Shown here: positions 25,789 to 33,177 of the stretch, in pieces
Position numbering within the stretch: position 1 is the stretch's first letter
Layout of the letters: each line of letters begins with the position of its first letter
Assembly (NCBI RefSeq): GCF_025060375.1
Contig: NZ_JANXCG010000094.1
Coordinates: 1 to 35,998 of the forward strand
DNA: 35,998 nt
Source: Meiothermus sp.
Lineage (GTDB): Bacteria; Deinococcota; Deinococci; Deinococcales; Thermaceae
Direction of reading: 5' to 3'
The notes under the pieces: generated by a model
The model's database searches: none
What the model was told of the DNA's origin: nothing
Seen by the model: only the letters and a program-made list of their open reading frames with translations
Translations under genes and position numbers: made by a program

Positions 25789-26947
25789 AAGGCGCCCCTT
25801 CCCTATCCTCCAGGCCAAATTCCCGCAGCACGCTTGCGGTGTGGGCGCCCAGCGGCGGGCCTGCCCAGGCGACAGCCCCCGGGGTATCCGACAGCTTCGG
25901 CACCACCCCCTGCATGACCAGCCGGCCCAGCGGGGTGTCCACCTCCAGCAGGGTTCCCCGCTCGCGGAAGTGAGGGTCTTGGACCACCTCCCGGGCGCTG
26001 TTGACCGGTCCTGCGGGGACCCCGTGCTCGGCCAGGAGCCGGTCCAGCTCCTCCAGGCTCAGGCTGCGCGTCCACTCGGCGATGAGCTGGTCCAGCAGGG
26101 TTTGGTGCTCCCCGCGGGCCTCGTGGGTGGCGAAGCGGGGGTCTTGGGCCAGCTCGGGGCGGCCCATGGCCTGGCACAGCCGGGCAAAGGGGCCGTCGGC
26201 GTTGGCCCCAATCTGGATGTAGCGGCCCTCCCGGGTGGGGTAGAGGTTGGAGGGGGCCACCCCCGGCAGGATGTTTCCGGTGCGCTCGCGCACCACCCCC
26301 AGGGCGCTGTACTCGGTGAGCACGCTCTCCAAAACCGCCACCACTGCGTCCGTGAGGCCCACGTCCACAATCTGCCCCCGCCCGGTCTGCTCCCGTGCCC
26401 GCAGCGCGGCCAGCACGCCGAAGGCGGTGAACAGCCCGGCTAGGGTGTCACCGATGGAGAGGCCTACCCGGGGTGGGGGTCGGTCGGGAAAGCCGGTGAG
26501 GTAGCGCAGCCCCCCCATGGCCTCGGCCACGCTGCCGAAGCCCGCGCGGTCCCGGTAGGGGCCGCTCTGCCCGAAGCCCGAGACCCGGGCCACGATGAGC
26601 CGGGGGTTGTCTGCCATCAGCTCCTCTGGCTTTAGCCCGAGCCGTTCCAGCACCCCAGGCCGGAAGTTTTCCAAAAGCACGTCCACCCGCCGGGCCAGCT
26701 CCCGGGCCAGCCGGCGGCCCCGCTCGGTGCGCAGGTCAAGCACCACGCTCTTCTTGTTGCGCCCAATAACCGGCCACCAAAGGGACTCCCCCTCCTTGAG
26801 CCGCACCCCCCAGCGGCGCATCGCGTCGCCCTCCGGGGGTTCTACCTTGATTACCTCTGCGCCGTGGTCGGCGAGGAGCTGTCCGGCGAAGGGACCGGCA
26901 ATAAAGCTGCCTAGCTCGAGCACCCGTACTCCATCAAGCGCGCCCAT
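25781..26947 (-). CDS. Class III CoA-transferase (CaiB/BaiF family)
   Basis: Moves CoA from a donor acyl-CoA to a free carboxylic acid. ATG at 26947 gives MGALDGVRVLELGSFIAGPF, a typical start; a TTG six bases upstream is possible. AGQLLADHGAEVIKVEPPEGD and VLLENFRPGVLERLGL are family blocks. The catalytic Asp is probably D167 in VGLSIGDTLAGLF. 388 residues fit the 380-430 range. Members act on formate/oxalate, carnitine, succinate/malate, mesaconate, phenyllactate and others, so the acid is unknown. It leads a seven-gene operon with an ABC importer, which suggests that the imported acid is activated straight after entry. Confidence 0.94.
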   Translation of the reverse strand: MGALDGVRVLELGSFIAGPFAGQLLADHGAEVIKVEPPEGDAMRRWGVRLKEGESLWWPVIGRNKKSVVLDLRTERGRRLARELARRVDVLLENFRPGVLERLGLKPEELMADNPRLIVARVSGFGQSGPYRDRAGFGSVAEAMGGLRYLTGFPDRPPPRVGLSIGDTLAGLFTAFGVLAALRAREQTGRGQIVDVGLTDAVVAVLESVLTEYSALGVVRERTGNILPGVAPSNLYPTREGRYIQIGANADGPFARLCQAMGRPELAQDPRFATHEARGEHQTLLDQLIAEWTRSLSLEELDRLLAEHGVPAGPVNSAREVVQDPHFRERGTLLEVDTPLGRLVMQGVVPKLSDTPGAVAWAGPPLGAHTASVLREFGLEDREGAPYG

Positions 26948-26985
26948 ACCCAAGGTGGTTCCGCTGCACGCAAGAGTTTCCCCAG

Positions 26986-27014
26986 AGTATAAGGTTGGGT
27001 TGGGGCTTGGGCAA
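26986..27014 (-). promoter_or_regulatory. Promoter of the CoA-transferase/importer operon
   Basis: Minus-strand TTGCCC (27014-27009), a 17-bp spacer and TATACT (26991-26986): four and five of six consensus bases with ideal spacing. Start of transcription near 26979 would leave a leader of about 32 bases before the ATG at 26947. Confidence 0.7.
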
Positions 27015-27224
27015 GCTTTATCCAGGGAGGAACCGCTTGTTGCCGTTGGGTTGCCGGTCTGTGCCCTTCCGGCAGGCGACCTTTTGTGGCACCAGGCCCT
27101 GCCGGGATGCGGACGCCCTGGGGACGTCGGCCCCGCCGGAGCAGGACTCCCTTTGCCTTGCCCCTAGAGCGGGGGCGCAAGGAGGAACCTGGCAAAGCGG
27201 TTTCCGGAGGGTATGGCCCCCCAA
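27015..27224. other. Non-coding stretch with nested inverted repeats
   Basis: No frame resembles a protein. CTTTGCC (27151-27157) and GGCAAAG (27191-27197) form an outer repeat. Inside it CCTTGC (27156-27161) and GCAAGG (27177-27182), plus CCC/GGG next to them, form an inner stem. The rest shows nothing I can name. Confidence 0.4.
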
Positions 27225-27256
27225 CCTCCCCGCACCCCCCAAGGGGGTGGGGGAGG
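27225..27256. terminator. Terminator-like GC hairpin after the unknown gene
   Basis: CCTCCCC (27225-27231) pairs with GGGGAGG (27250-27256) and ACCCCC (27234-27239) with GGGGGT (27243-27248), a 13-bp stem with one small internal loop. It lies seven bases beyond the stop codon of the minus-strand gene at 27263. No T run follows on either strand. Confidence 0.5.
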
Positions 27257-27262
27257 GACGGG

Positions 27263-27700
27263 TCAGTACCCCTGGGTGGCGCGCTGGGCGATAGGGGTGT
27301 GGGTAGAGAGGGCCACCTGGGGGGGTTCAACCTCGAGGCCTAAGTGGGCCAGAGGGGCGTTGGACTCGAGGTCGGCCGCCATGATCAGGTAGTCCAGCTC
27401 GCTCAGAGTCCAAAGGTGTACCCCTGCTGGGAGGGCAAGATCCTGCGGCGCTTCCGAAAGCAGGATCAGGATGAGCCTTTCGTTGGGGCGGGGTCCGGCC
27501 GCCAGGACGGCCCGGGCTTTTGAGAGGGAGGTGTGTGCCTCGATCCGGTAGTGTACCCCGCTTGGTGAGCGGGCCAGGATGCAGTCCTGCCCGGACGCGG
27601 GGGCGGCTACCCAGTGGGGGCAGCGGTTGAGCAGGCCGGCTACGTAGCGCAGAAGACCCTTTTGGAGGCGGCCGGGTTCGTTGGGCATACGTGCCCCCAT
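27263..27700 (-). CDS. Unknown protein next to the DnaA-box cluster
   Basis: No family recognised. The composition looks like a real soluble alpha/beta protein: VHYRIEAHTSLSKARAVLAAG, ERLILILLSEAPQDL, LWTLSELDYLIMAADLES. The pattern D-x-I-L then HYRIEAH (about residues 46-61) faintly recalls the core strands of PD-(D/E)XK nuclease folds, too weak to call. I chose ATG 27700 (MGARMPNEPGRLQKGLL, 145 residues) because GGTGGGA lies six bases upstream. ATG 27688 is a second option, and a longer GTG start at 27763 would put the start codon inside a DnaA box. Transcribed away from the cluster. Confidence 0.65.
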   Translation of the reverse strand: MGARMPNEPGRLQKGLLRYVAGLLNRCPHWVAAPASGQDCILARSPSGVHYRIEAHTSLSKARAVLAAGPRPNERLILILLSEAPQDLALPAGVHLWTLSELDYLIMAADLESNAPLAHLGLEVEPPQVALSTHTPIAQRATQGY

Positions 27701-27755
27701 GCTTTCCCACCGAGATGGGTCGGAGGTGAAAATCCCCCTCATCTTTTCTTTAGGG

Positions 27756-27824
27756 TTTTCCACAGGGGGCTGTGGATAACTCTGTGGATAACCCCAGGGC
27801 TCCTGTGGATAAGTCTGTGGGCAA
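27756..27824. other. Cluster of five DnaA-box-like sequences (candidate origin or DnaA-binding locus)
   Basis: TGTGGATAA, the perfect DnaA box, occurs at 27771-27779, 27783-27791 and 27804-27812. TGTGGGCAA (27816-27824) is a two-mismatch copy, and TTTTCCACA (27756-27764) is an inverted variant. The four same-sense copies are spaced 12, 21 and 12 bp start to start. A comparatively AT-rich, pyrimidine-rich run (27728-27760) adjoins them. The cluster lies in a 218-bp gap between an unknown gene and an acetyltransferase gene. Genes to the left are mostly on the minus strand and genes just to the right on the plus strand, as expected near an origin. No dnaA, dnaN or rep gene is in the window. Confidence 0.85.
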
Positions 27825-27918
27825 CCTGAGGGTTTCCCGGAGGTGCGGCCGGGAATTGCCCTTTGAGTAGGTGGGTTGTGGTTGGGGGGGGCGTGAAACA
27901 GTTGCGCGCCTGAGGCCC

Positions 27919-28524
27919 TTATGGTAGGGCTGCCCCATCCAGGGATTTGACCCAGAAGACCATGGGTTTGGGTGTCTCTTGTGCCTCCCCCAGGTCTTTC
28001 CAGGGGAAGTAGGCCCGCAGGTCAGGCCGCCTGGTATACCCCCGCCGGCTCCAGAACCCGTCCAGCGGAACGTAGCCTGCGGGCTTGAGGGGGTGCTCAG
28101 GGGGGCGCTCTACGGCGCAGAAGGTCACCTGGGCATAGCCCAGTTCCCGGGCCCGGGCCTCGCGCTGTCGGAAGAACTCCGCTCCCAACCCACGCCTCCG
28201 GTAGGCCGGTTCCAGCACGGACTCGCCAAAGTAGTACCAATTGCTGGGCTCGAGCCCGGCGCGCAGGAAGGGTTCTTGAAACTCAGGCTCGGCCTCAGCC
28301 AGGGGCAGCGCGGTGGAAGCGCCAACCACCCGCTCGCCATCCCGCACCAGCACCAGGGTGCCTTCCGGCAGGGAGGAAAACTTAGCCAGATAGCGCGCCT
28401 CGTACTCGAGGCTGCCCTCGTACAGGTAGGGCCACTCGCGGAAGACCAGGATGCGTAGCCGCGCCAACTCAGGGATAAAGGGCTCTATCTCAGCCCCCAC
28501 CAGCACATCCACCTGAATCCCCAT
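27919..28524 (-). CDS. GNAT-family N-acetyltransferase
   Basis: Acetyl-CoA-dependent acyltransferase, 201 residues from ATG 28524 (MGIQVDVLVGAEIEPFI). The open frame extends upstream, but that part is intergenic. The acetyl-CoA pyrophosphate loop is RRRGLGAEFF within the motif A helix region (EPAYRRRGLGAEFFRQREAR), followed by LGYAQVTFCAVERP. The N-terminal LRILVFREWPYLYEGSLEYEARYLA is shared by a distinct GNAT subgroup. Substrate unknown. TAAGCT and GGGGGCC directly before the ATG fit the leaderless pattern. It is divergent from the M23 peptidase gene and lies next to the DnaA-box cluster. Confidence 0.9.
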   Translation of the reverse strand: MGIQVDVLVGAEIEPFIPELARLRILVFREWPYLYEGSLEYEARYLAKFSSLPEGTLVLVRDGERVVGASTALPLAEAEPEFQEPFLRAGLEPSNWYYFGESVLEPAYRRRGLGAEFFRQREARARELGYAQVTFCAVERPPEHPLKPAGYVPLDGFWSRRGYTRRPDLRAYFPWKDLGEAQETPKPMVFWVKSLDGAALP

Positions 28525-28633
28525 GGCCCCCAGCTTACCCCAAGGACCCTGCGGGGGCCCAACACCTATTCGGGGCTCGGTTTGTGAGAGTCCCTTTTTA
28601 CCAAGCCTCATCTTGGCTGGAGAGACTAAACCC

Positions 28634-29302
28634 ATGCGTGCGCTGTGGCTGACGTTGGGCCTGCTCTGGGGGTTTCCTGCCCTGGCCCAGACCGCCGAGT
28701 CCGACGCTGAACCGGGTCGGATCTGCAACCCGCCCCCCCTCAACCGGCCGGCCCCCCGCCCTGGGGCCGAGCGGCAGGAGGAGCGCTGGGCCCAGTACTG
28801 GAAAAGGCTCCAGGACTACCTTCAGCGCCTGCCCAAGGAGCCCGACACGCGCCTTCCGATGCCGGTGCAGGGCGTTCGGGTGCGGCAGGTGACCGACACC
28901 TTTGGAGCCCCCCGGGCCGGTTGGCGCGTTCACGAGGGCCAGGATATCTTCGCGCCCCGCGGCACTCCGGTCTACTCCGCGACCCACGGGTTTGTCTGGC
29001 GAATCGGCCACGGTCAGCGGGGAGGGCTTTACGTCTTCGTGGTGGGGCCAGGGGGCCGGCGCTACTACTACGCCCATCTCGACCGCTACGCCCCAGGCTT
29101 GAAGGAGGGTCAGCGGGTCACGCCCCAGACCCTGCTTGGCTATGTAGGCAACACCGGCAACGCCCGCACCACCCCACCCCATTTGCACTTTGGGGTCTAC
29201 TCAGGCAGCCGCCGTACCTGCGACTACCGGGTGATCAACCCCCTGCCCCTTATGGTGGATCGGGACTGGAAGGCGCTGATCAGCCCCGCCCGAAACCGTT
29301 AG
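28634..29302 (+). CDS. Secreted M23-family metallopeptidase (LytM domain)
   Basis: Zinc endopeptidase of the peptidoglycan-cutting LytM/M23B group. I chose ATG 28634 (GGAGAG upstream), which opens the signal peptide MRALWLTLGLLWGFPALA; 222 residues. A polar, Arg/Glu-rich linker (about 40-75) precedes the catalytic domain. Zinc ligands H100 and D104 (HEGQD) and H185 (HLH), and catalytic H148 (YAHLD) and H183, are all present, so it should be active rather than a NlpD/EnvC-like dead activator. GNTGNARTTPPHLHFGVY is the C-terminal signature. It is likely to remodel the cell wall. Followed 21 bp later by the aldehyde dehydrogenase gene. Confidence 0.94.
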   Translation: MRALWLTLGLLWGFPALAQTAESDAEPGRICNPPPLNRPAPRPGAERQEERWAQYWKRLQDYLQRLPKEPDTRLPMPVQGVRVRQVTDTFGAPRAGWRVHEGQDIFAPRGTPVYSATHGFVWRIGHGQRGGLYVFVVGPGGRRYYYAHLDRYAPGLKEGQRVTPQTLLGYVGNTGNARTTPPHLHFGVYSGSRRTCDYRVINPLPLMVDRDWKALISPARNR

Positions 29303-29323
29303 CTCCAGGGGTATGCTGGAAGT

Positions 29324-30766
29324 ATGCCCACCGACCTGAACTTTCCCACCCATGCCTACCTGAATGGCCGCTGGCACTCTACCCCCCGCACTTTCCCGGT
29401 GCGCAGCCCCTACAGCGGCGAAGTGCTGGCCGAGGTTTCCGACTGCGGTGAGGAGGAGGCCCGCCTGGCCGCCGATGCCGCGGTGGTGGCCTTCAGGGAA
29501 TGGAAAAAGCGTACCGGCTTCGAGCGGGGGCGCATCCTGCGCAAGTGGAATGACCTGCTGGTGGCCCACCAGGAAGAGCTAGGCCGCCTGACCGCTTTAG
29601 AGATGGGCAAGCCCATCACCGAGGCTAAGGGAGAGGTGCTGTACGCGGCTAGCTTTGTGGAGTGGTGCGCTGAGGAGGCCCCTCGGGTCAACGGTGAGCT
29701 CATCCACTCGCGCTTTCCCCACAAACGCCCAATGGCCCTGTACGAGCCGGTGGGGCCGGTGTACGCGGTGACCCCTTGGAACTTTCCCACCAGCATGGTC
29801 ACCCGCAAGGCCGCTCCGGCCCTAGCTGTGGGGTGCAGCGTAATTGTCAAACCTGCCGAGCAGACCCCGCTTTGTGCCCTGTACCTGGCCAAGCTCTGGG
29901 AGGAGGCGGGGGGGCCGCCCGGAACCCTTCAGGTGCTGCCTGCCTCCGACCCGGTGCCGGTTTCGAGGGTCCTGATGGAGGATATGCGCATCCGCAAAAT
30001 CACCTTCACCGGCTCTACCCCGGTGGGCAAAATCCTCTACCGGCAGGCCGCCGATACCCTAAAGCGCATTTCCCTGGAGCTGGGGGGCAACGCTCCCTTT
30101 ATCATCTTTGAGGACGCTGACCTGGAGAAGGCCGTGGAGTTCACCCTCCTCTCCAAGTACCGCAACACCGGTCAGACCTGTATCACCACCAACCGCATTT
30201 ACGTGCACCGACGCCTCGAGGCCGACTACGCCCAGGCCCTGGCGGAGGCGGTAGCAAACCTCAAGGTGGGCGACCCGCTGGAGCCCAGTACCCAGATTGG
30301 CCCCCTGGTGGACAAGCAGGGCCTAGATAAGGTGGTGGCCCATGTGGAGGACGCCCTCGCCAAAGGGGCCAGGCTGGCTACAGGAGGGCGGTCCTTGGGG
30401 GGCCTTCTCTACGCGCCTACTGTCTTGACTGGAGTCCAACCCGGCATGCGCATCTTGGAGGAGGAGACCTTTGGCCCAGTGGCGCCCATCATGCCCTTTG
30501 AAGACGAGGAGCAGGCCATTGCCTGGGCCAACAACACCGACTACGGATTGGCTGCCTACATATGGACGAGGGACCTGGGCCGGGCCTTCAGGGTGGCAGA
30601 GGCCCTCGAGTACGGCATCGTGGGGGTCAACGACCCCGTGCCCAGTGCGATGGGCTCCAACCTACCCTTTGGGGGCTACAAGAACTCCGGCCTGGGCCGC
30701 GAGGGAGGACGCTGGGGCTTGGAGGAGTTCCTGGAGACCAAGCTCGTGTCGTTGGCTCTGCCTTAG
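29324..30766 (+). CDS. gabD: NAD(P)-dependent succinate-semialdehyde dehydrogenase (GabD type)
   Basis: Aldehyde dehydrogenase that probably oxidises succinate semialdehyde to succinate (GABA or related catabolism). 480 residues. [20 protein letters not shown] (149-168), FTGSTPVGK (228-236), general base Glu252 in [10 protein letters not shown] and nucleophile Cys286 in [13 protein letters not shown]. The segments [20 protein letters not shown] and [15 protein letters not shown] match the GabD subgroup, and SSADH family members share the [11 protein letters not shown] stretch. Start ATG 29324 with GGAAGT in front. No GABA transaminase is adjacent, so the physiological aldehyde is inferred only from family resemblance. 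Confidence 0.92.
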   Translation: MPTDLNFPTHAYLNGRWHSTPRTFPVRSPYSGEVLAEVSDCGEEEARLAADAAVVAFREWKKRTGFERGRILRKWNDLLVAHQEELGRLTALEMGKPITEAKGEVLYAASFVEWCAEEAPRVNGELIHSRFPHKRPMALYEPVGPVYAVTPWNFPTSMVTRKAAPALAVGCSVIVKPAEQTPLCALYLAKLWEEAGGPPGTLQVLPASDPVPVSRVLMEDMRIRKITFTGSTPVGKILYRQAADTLKRISLELGGNAPFIIFEDADLEKAVEFTLLSKYRNTGQTCITTNRIYVHRRLEADYAQALAEAVANLKVGDPLEPSTQIGPLVDKQGLDKVVAHVEDALAKGARLATGGRSLGGLLYAPTVLTGVQPGMRILEEETFGPVAPIMPFEDEEQAIAWANNTDYGLAAYIWTRDLGRAFRVAEALEYGIVGVNDPVPSAMGSNLPFGGYKNSGLGREGGRWGLEEFLETKLVSLALP

Positions 30767-30825
30767 GTTTGGGCGGCTGGTCAAGACCCCGCGTTGGTGG
30801 GCCGCGTAGAAAGTGATGGGAGACC

Positions 30826-30855
30826 TTGCTTTCTTGCTAAGACTCCTGGTATTCT
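30826..30855 (+). promoter_or_regulatory. Promoter of the TlpA-like thioredoxin gene
   Basis: TTGCTT (30826-30831), an 18-bp spacer and TATTCT (30850-30855) lie 34 bases before the ATG at 30890, which has GGAGGCGG as ribosome-binding site. It probably drives the two-gene unit ending at 31612. Confidence 0.55.
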
Positions 30856-30889
30856 CTAACGCTGAACGCGCAGGTATCCGGAGGCGGTG

Positions 30890-31369
30890 ATGAGACCCTG
30901 GCTTGCAGCCTTGTTCCTGGCGCTGGGTGCCTTGGCGGCAACCCAGGGGCAGGTGGCCCCTGACTTTCGCCTGCGCGACCTCTCGGGCAAGGTCTACACC
31001 CTAGCCAGCTTCAGGGGAAAGCCGGTGGTCATCACCTTTTGGGCCAGTTGGTGCCCCATCTGCCGGGCCGAGTTCCCCAAGCTGCACGCCTTGGCCCAGG
31101 AGTACAAGGTACCCTTCGTGGTCATCAGCCGGGAGCCCCGCGACACCGAGCAGGTGGTGCGGGAATACATGAAGAGCTACCCTGCCTTCCTTCCGCTGGT
31201 GGCCCTGCCCGGAGGGGACAATCCCCCAGCGGTGGCCAACCGCTACCGGGTGTTGGGGCAGCCCTGGACGTTCGTGTTGGACAGGGAGGGTAGGGTGGTC
31301 AACCTGTATGCGGGTAAGGTAGAGGTGGAGTCCCTCAGGGACGATCTGGCGCTGGCCGGGTACGAGTAA
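30890..31369 (+). CDS. TlpA/ResA-like thiol-disulfide oxidoreductase
   Basis: Extracytoplasmic thioredoxin-fold protein. The ATG at 30890 (three bases after a GTG) follows GGAGGCGGTG and opens a signal or anchor segment MRPWLAALFLALGALAA. The AhpC-TSA/Redoxin core has APDFRLRDLSGKVYTLASF, ITFWASWCPICRAEFPKL with active-site Cys55 and Cys58 (CPIC), and a cis-Pro region GQPWTFVLD where most relatives have a small residue plus Thr after the Pro. 159 residues. Such proteins reduce apocytochromes or other periplasmic thiols. No cytochrome maturation gene is nearby. Followed 39 bp on by a small membrane protein. Confidence 0.92.
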   Translation: MRPWLAALFLALGALAATQGQVAPDFRLRDLSGKVYTLASFRGKPVVITFWASWCPICRAEFPKLHALAQEYKVPFVVISREPRDTEQVVREYMKSYPAFLPLVALPGGDNPPAVANRYRVLGQPWTFVLDREGRVVNLYAGKVEVESLRDDLALAGYE

Positions 31370-31408
31370 CCTGGGGTCGTCCGTCCCTACCCTAGAGAGG
31401 AGGGGGCT

Positions 31409-31612
31409 ATGGTTCCCAACATCGGAAGCACGGAACGGCTGGTTCGTTACATCCTGGCTGTGGTCTTCCTGCTCATCGCCTTTTTTGGCAGCAGCGGTGG
31501 ATGGGCCTGGGTGTTTGGGATTCTAGGGGTGGTTTTGCTGGTTACCGCCAGCCTCAACTTCTGCCCTCTGTGGGCCCTGCTCAAGATCAACACCCGCGGT
31601 AAGGCCACCTGA
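31409..31612 (+). CDS. YgaP-like transmembrane domain protein (DUF2892)
   Basis: 67 residues with two membrane helices (VRYILAVVFLLIAFFG and WAWVFGILGVVLLVTASLNF) and the family ends NIGSTERLVR at the N-terminus and NFCPLWALLKINT at the C-terminus. The conserved Cys sits at the membrane border, as in YgaP, where this domain anchors a rhodanese. Here it stands alone. The ATG follows GAGAGGAGGGGG. Likely co-transcribed with the thioredoxin-like gene, which suggests handling of thiol or sulfur groups; that is inference. Confidence 0.9.
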   Translation: MVPNIGSTERLVRYILAVVFLLIAFFGSSGGWAWVFGILGVVLLVTASLNFCPLWALLKINTRGKAT

Positions 31613-31639
31613 AACCGGCTGCCTGGGGTCTGGAGAATC

Positions 31640-31663
31640 GGGCGGCTACCTCTACCGCCGCCC
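31640..31663. terminator. Hairpin between convergent genes
   Basis: GGGCGGC (31640-31646) and GCCGCCC (31657-31663) form a 7-bp GC stem between the plus-strand DUF2892 gene and the minus-strand DUF3422 gene, overlapping the last codons of the latter. No T run. Confidence 0.35.
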
Positions 31664-32983
31664 CTCCCCTTGGGTCAAGCGGCGGTGGATCTGCCGGGTA
31701 AGCCACCAGACCCCCAGCACCACGCCCGGGATGGCCAGCCCCGCGGCCAGCTCAGGGGAGAGGGGCAGGCCTGCCTTTTCACCTGCCTTGAAGAGGTAGT
31801 ACAGCAGGCCTACCACATAGTAAGAGATGGCCGCAACGGAGAGGCCTTCTACCGTGCGCTGGAGCTGGTACTGCAGCTCCTGGCCGCGACGAAGCTTGTT
31901 CAGCAGTTCCTGGCTCTGGGTTTCCAGGGCGATGTCCACGCGGGTACGCAGGAGCGCCCCGGCCCTTTCAATGCGCTGGGAGAGGGCTGCAAGCCGGGCA
32001 GCGGTGGACTCCACGGTGGCCATGGCCGGGCTGAAGCGGCGCTGCAGGAACTCCCCGATGGTCTGGGTGCCGGGGATGGGGGTCTCGCGCAGTTCGGCTA
32101 GGCGGGCCTTGACCAGGGCGTGGTAGGCCGCGGTGGCGCTGAAGCGGTAGCTGTGCTCGGCAATGGCGTGCTCGACGCGGGCTGCCAGGGCTTCGAGTTC
32201 ATCCAGCAGCTCGGCGTCCGGCTTGGTTTCGTCGCGGATGCGGGCGGTAATCTGGGCCAGAGCCTGCTCGGAGTCGAAGAGCATGGGGTGCAGGGCCCGC
32301 GCTACCGGAAAGCCCAGCAGGGCCATCATCCGGTAGGACTCGATTTCCAACAGCCGGGCGGCAACGCGCCCTGCGCGGGCCTCGCTGGTGCCCGGAGGGG
32401 CTACCACCACGATGCGCTCGAACCCGTTTGGGCTCAGGCGAAAGTCGGTGACGGCGCAGCTGTGCCCACCCCGGCCCATCACCGAGGCCACCACCGGCCC
32501 CCCACCGAACCAGGGCCGGGCGATCTCCAGGGCCTCCTCCACTGCACCGTGCAACATGATAAGCTTCACCGCTGAGAGGGTGCGACCCGGGATGCCCCGA
32601 AGCCAGGCCGGGTCCACGATCAGGTGTTCCAACAGGTCGGCCTCGGGGCTGGGCTCGAGGCTTGGCATGCCCTGCACCAGGGTATAGGTGCTGAACTCGG
32701 TGTGCCGCTCCCAGCGCAACGAACCTCCAGGGAGGCGCAGGCGCAGGTAGGTGCCCGCGAGCTGGTCGAGCTCGAGCTCCCCCAGGCCCGAAAGGCGGCG
32801 GAGGTGCTCGAGCTCCACCTCCCGGCTCACCTCCTCGTGCCGCACCGCTACCTGTAGTACCAAGGCGGGTAGGCGGATGTGCGGGGTGGGGCGGGCGTGT
32901 AGTTCGTTGTGGAGCTGGAAGCGCAGAGGGTCGTTGGGCGGGAGCACGCCTGCCCCTTGGTAAGGTTCTGCAAGGCGTACCAT
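31652..32983 (-). CDS. DUF3422 family membrane protein
   Basis: 443 residues, function of the family unknown. HNELHARP at 25-32 and WERHTEFSTYT around 94-104 are its signatures. The middle contains long helices (TARIRDETKPDAELLDELEALAARVEHA) with coiled-coil character. The C-terminus has two membrane helices (VAAISYYVVGLLYYLF and LAAGLAIPGVVLGVWWL), so most of the protein is cytoplasmic with a C-terminal membrane anchor. ATG 32983 is preceded by GGGAGGAGA. A good promoter and a candidate 40-residue ORF lie directly upstream. Confidence 0.92.
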   Translation of the reverse strand: MVRLAEPYQGAGVLPPNDPLRFQLHNELHARPTPHIRLPALVLQVAVRHEEVSREVELEHLRRLSGLGELELDQLAGTYLRLRLPGGSLRWERHTEFSTYTLVQGMPSLEPSPEADLLEHLIVDPAWLRGIPGRTLSAVKLIMLHGAVEEALEIARPWFGGGPVVASVMGRGGHSCAVTDFRLSPNGFERIVVVAPPGTSEARAGRVAARLLEIESYRMMALLGFPVARALHPMLFDSEQALAQITARIRDETKPDAELLDELEALAARVEHAIAEHSYRFSATAAYHALVKARLAELRETPIPGTQTIGEFLQRRFSPAMATVESTAARLAALSQRIERAGALLRTRVDIALETQSQELLNKLRRGQELQYQLQRTVEGLSVAAISYYVVGLLYYLFKAGEKAGLPLSPELAAGLAIPGVVLGVWWLTRQIHRRLTQGEGRR

Positions 32984-32993
32984 TCTCCTCCCA

Positions 32994-33116
32994 TTATGCC
33001 CTGGCCTCGCCTGGGGAGGTTGCGGCCCTCTTTAGGGTGGCTGCCCCGTGCGCAATGCCCGTTGGGGCCTGCGCCATCCCCTGTGGGTTCTCGGTTGCGC
33101 TGAGGGTGGTTTTCAT
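32994..33116 (-). CDS. Candidate 40-residue small protein or leader peptide before the DUF3422 gene
   Basis: The ATG at 33116 has the best ribosome-binding site in the region, GAAAGGAGACAC, and stands behind a good promoter. The frame runs 40 codons: MKTTLSATENPQGMAQAPTG followed by IAHGAATLKRAATSPGEARA. The TAA lies ten bases before the DUF3422 ATG, so the two could be coupled. It is rich in Thr and Ala, has no Cys, no membrane segment and no run of one amino acid that would suggest classical attenuation. Caution: part of it (the codons for PTGIAHG) lies in a DNA motif that also occurs in the non-coding island at about 7371-7393, so the frame could be fortuitous. Confidence 0.45.
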   Translation of the reverse strand: MKTTLSATENPQGMAQAPTGIAHGAATLKRAATSPGEARA

Positions 33117-33148
33117 GTGTCTCCTTTCACAAAGTCAGCCTTGGGGCC

Positions 33149-33177
33149 AGTGTAGGGGAGGTAAAGAGGGCCATCAA
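33149..33177 (-). promoter_or_regulatory. Promoter for the small ORF and DUF3422 gene
   Basis: Minus-strand TTGATG (33177-33172), exactly 17 bp, then TACACT (33154-33149); transcription would start near 33142, about 25 bases before the small ORF. The AAGCC/GGCTT repeat at 33176-33192 overlaps the -35 box and could be an operator. Confidence 0.65.
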
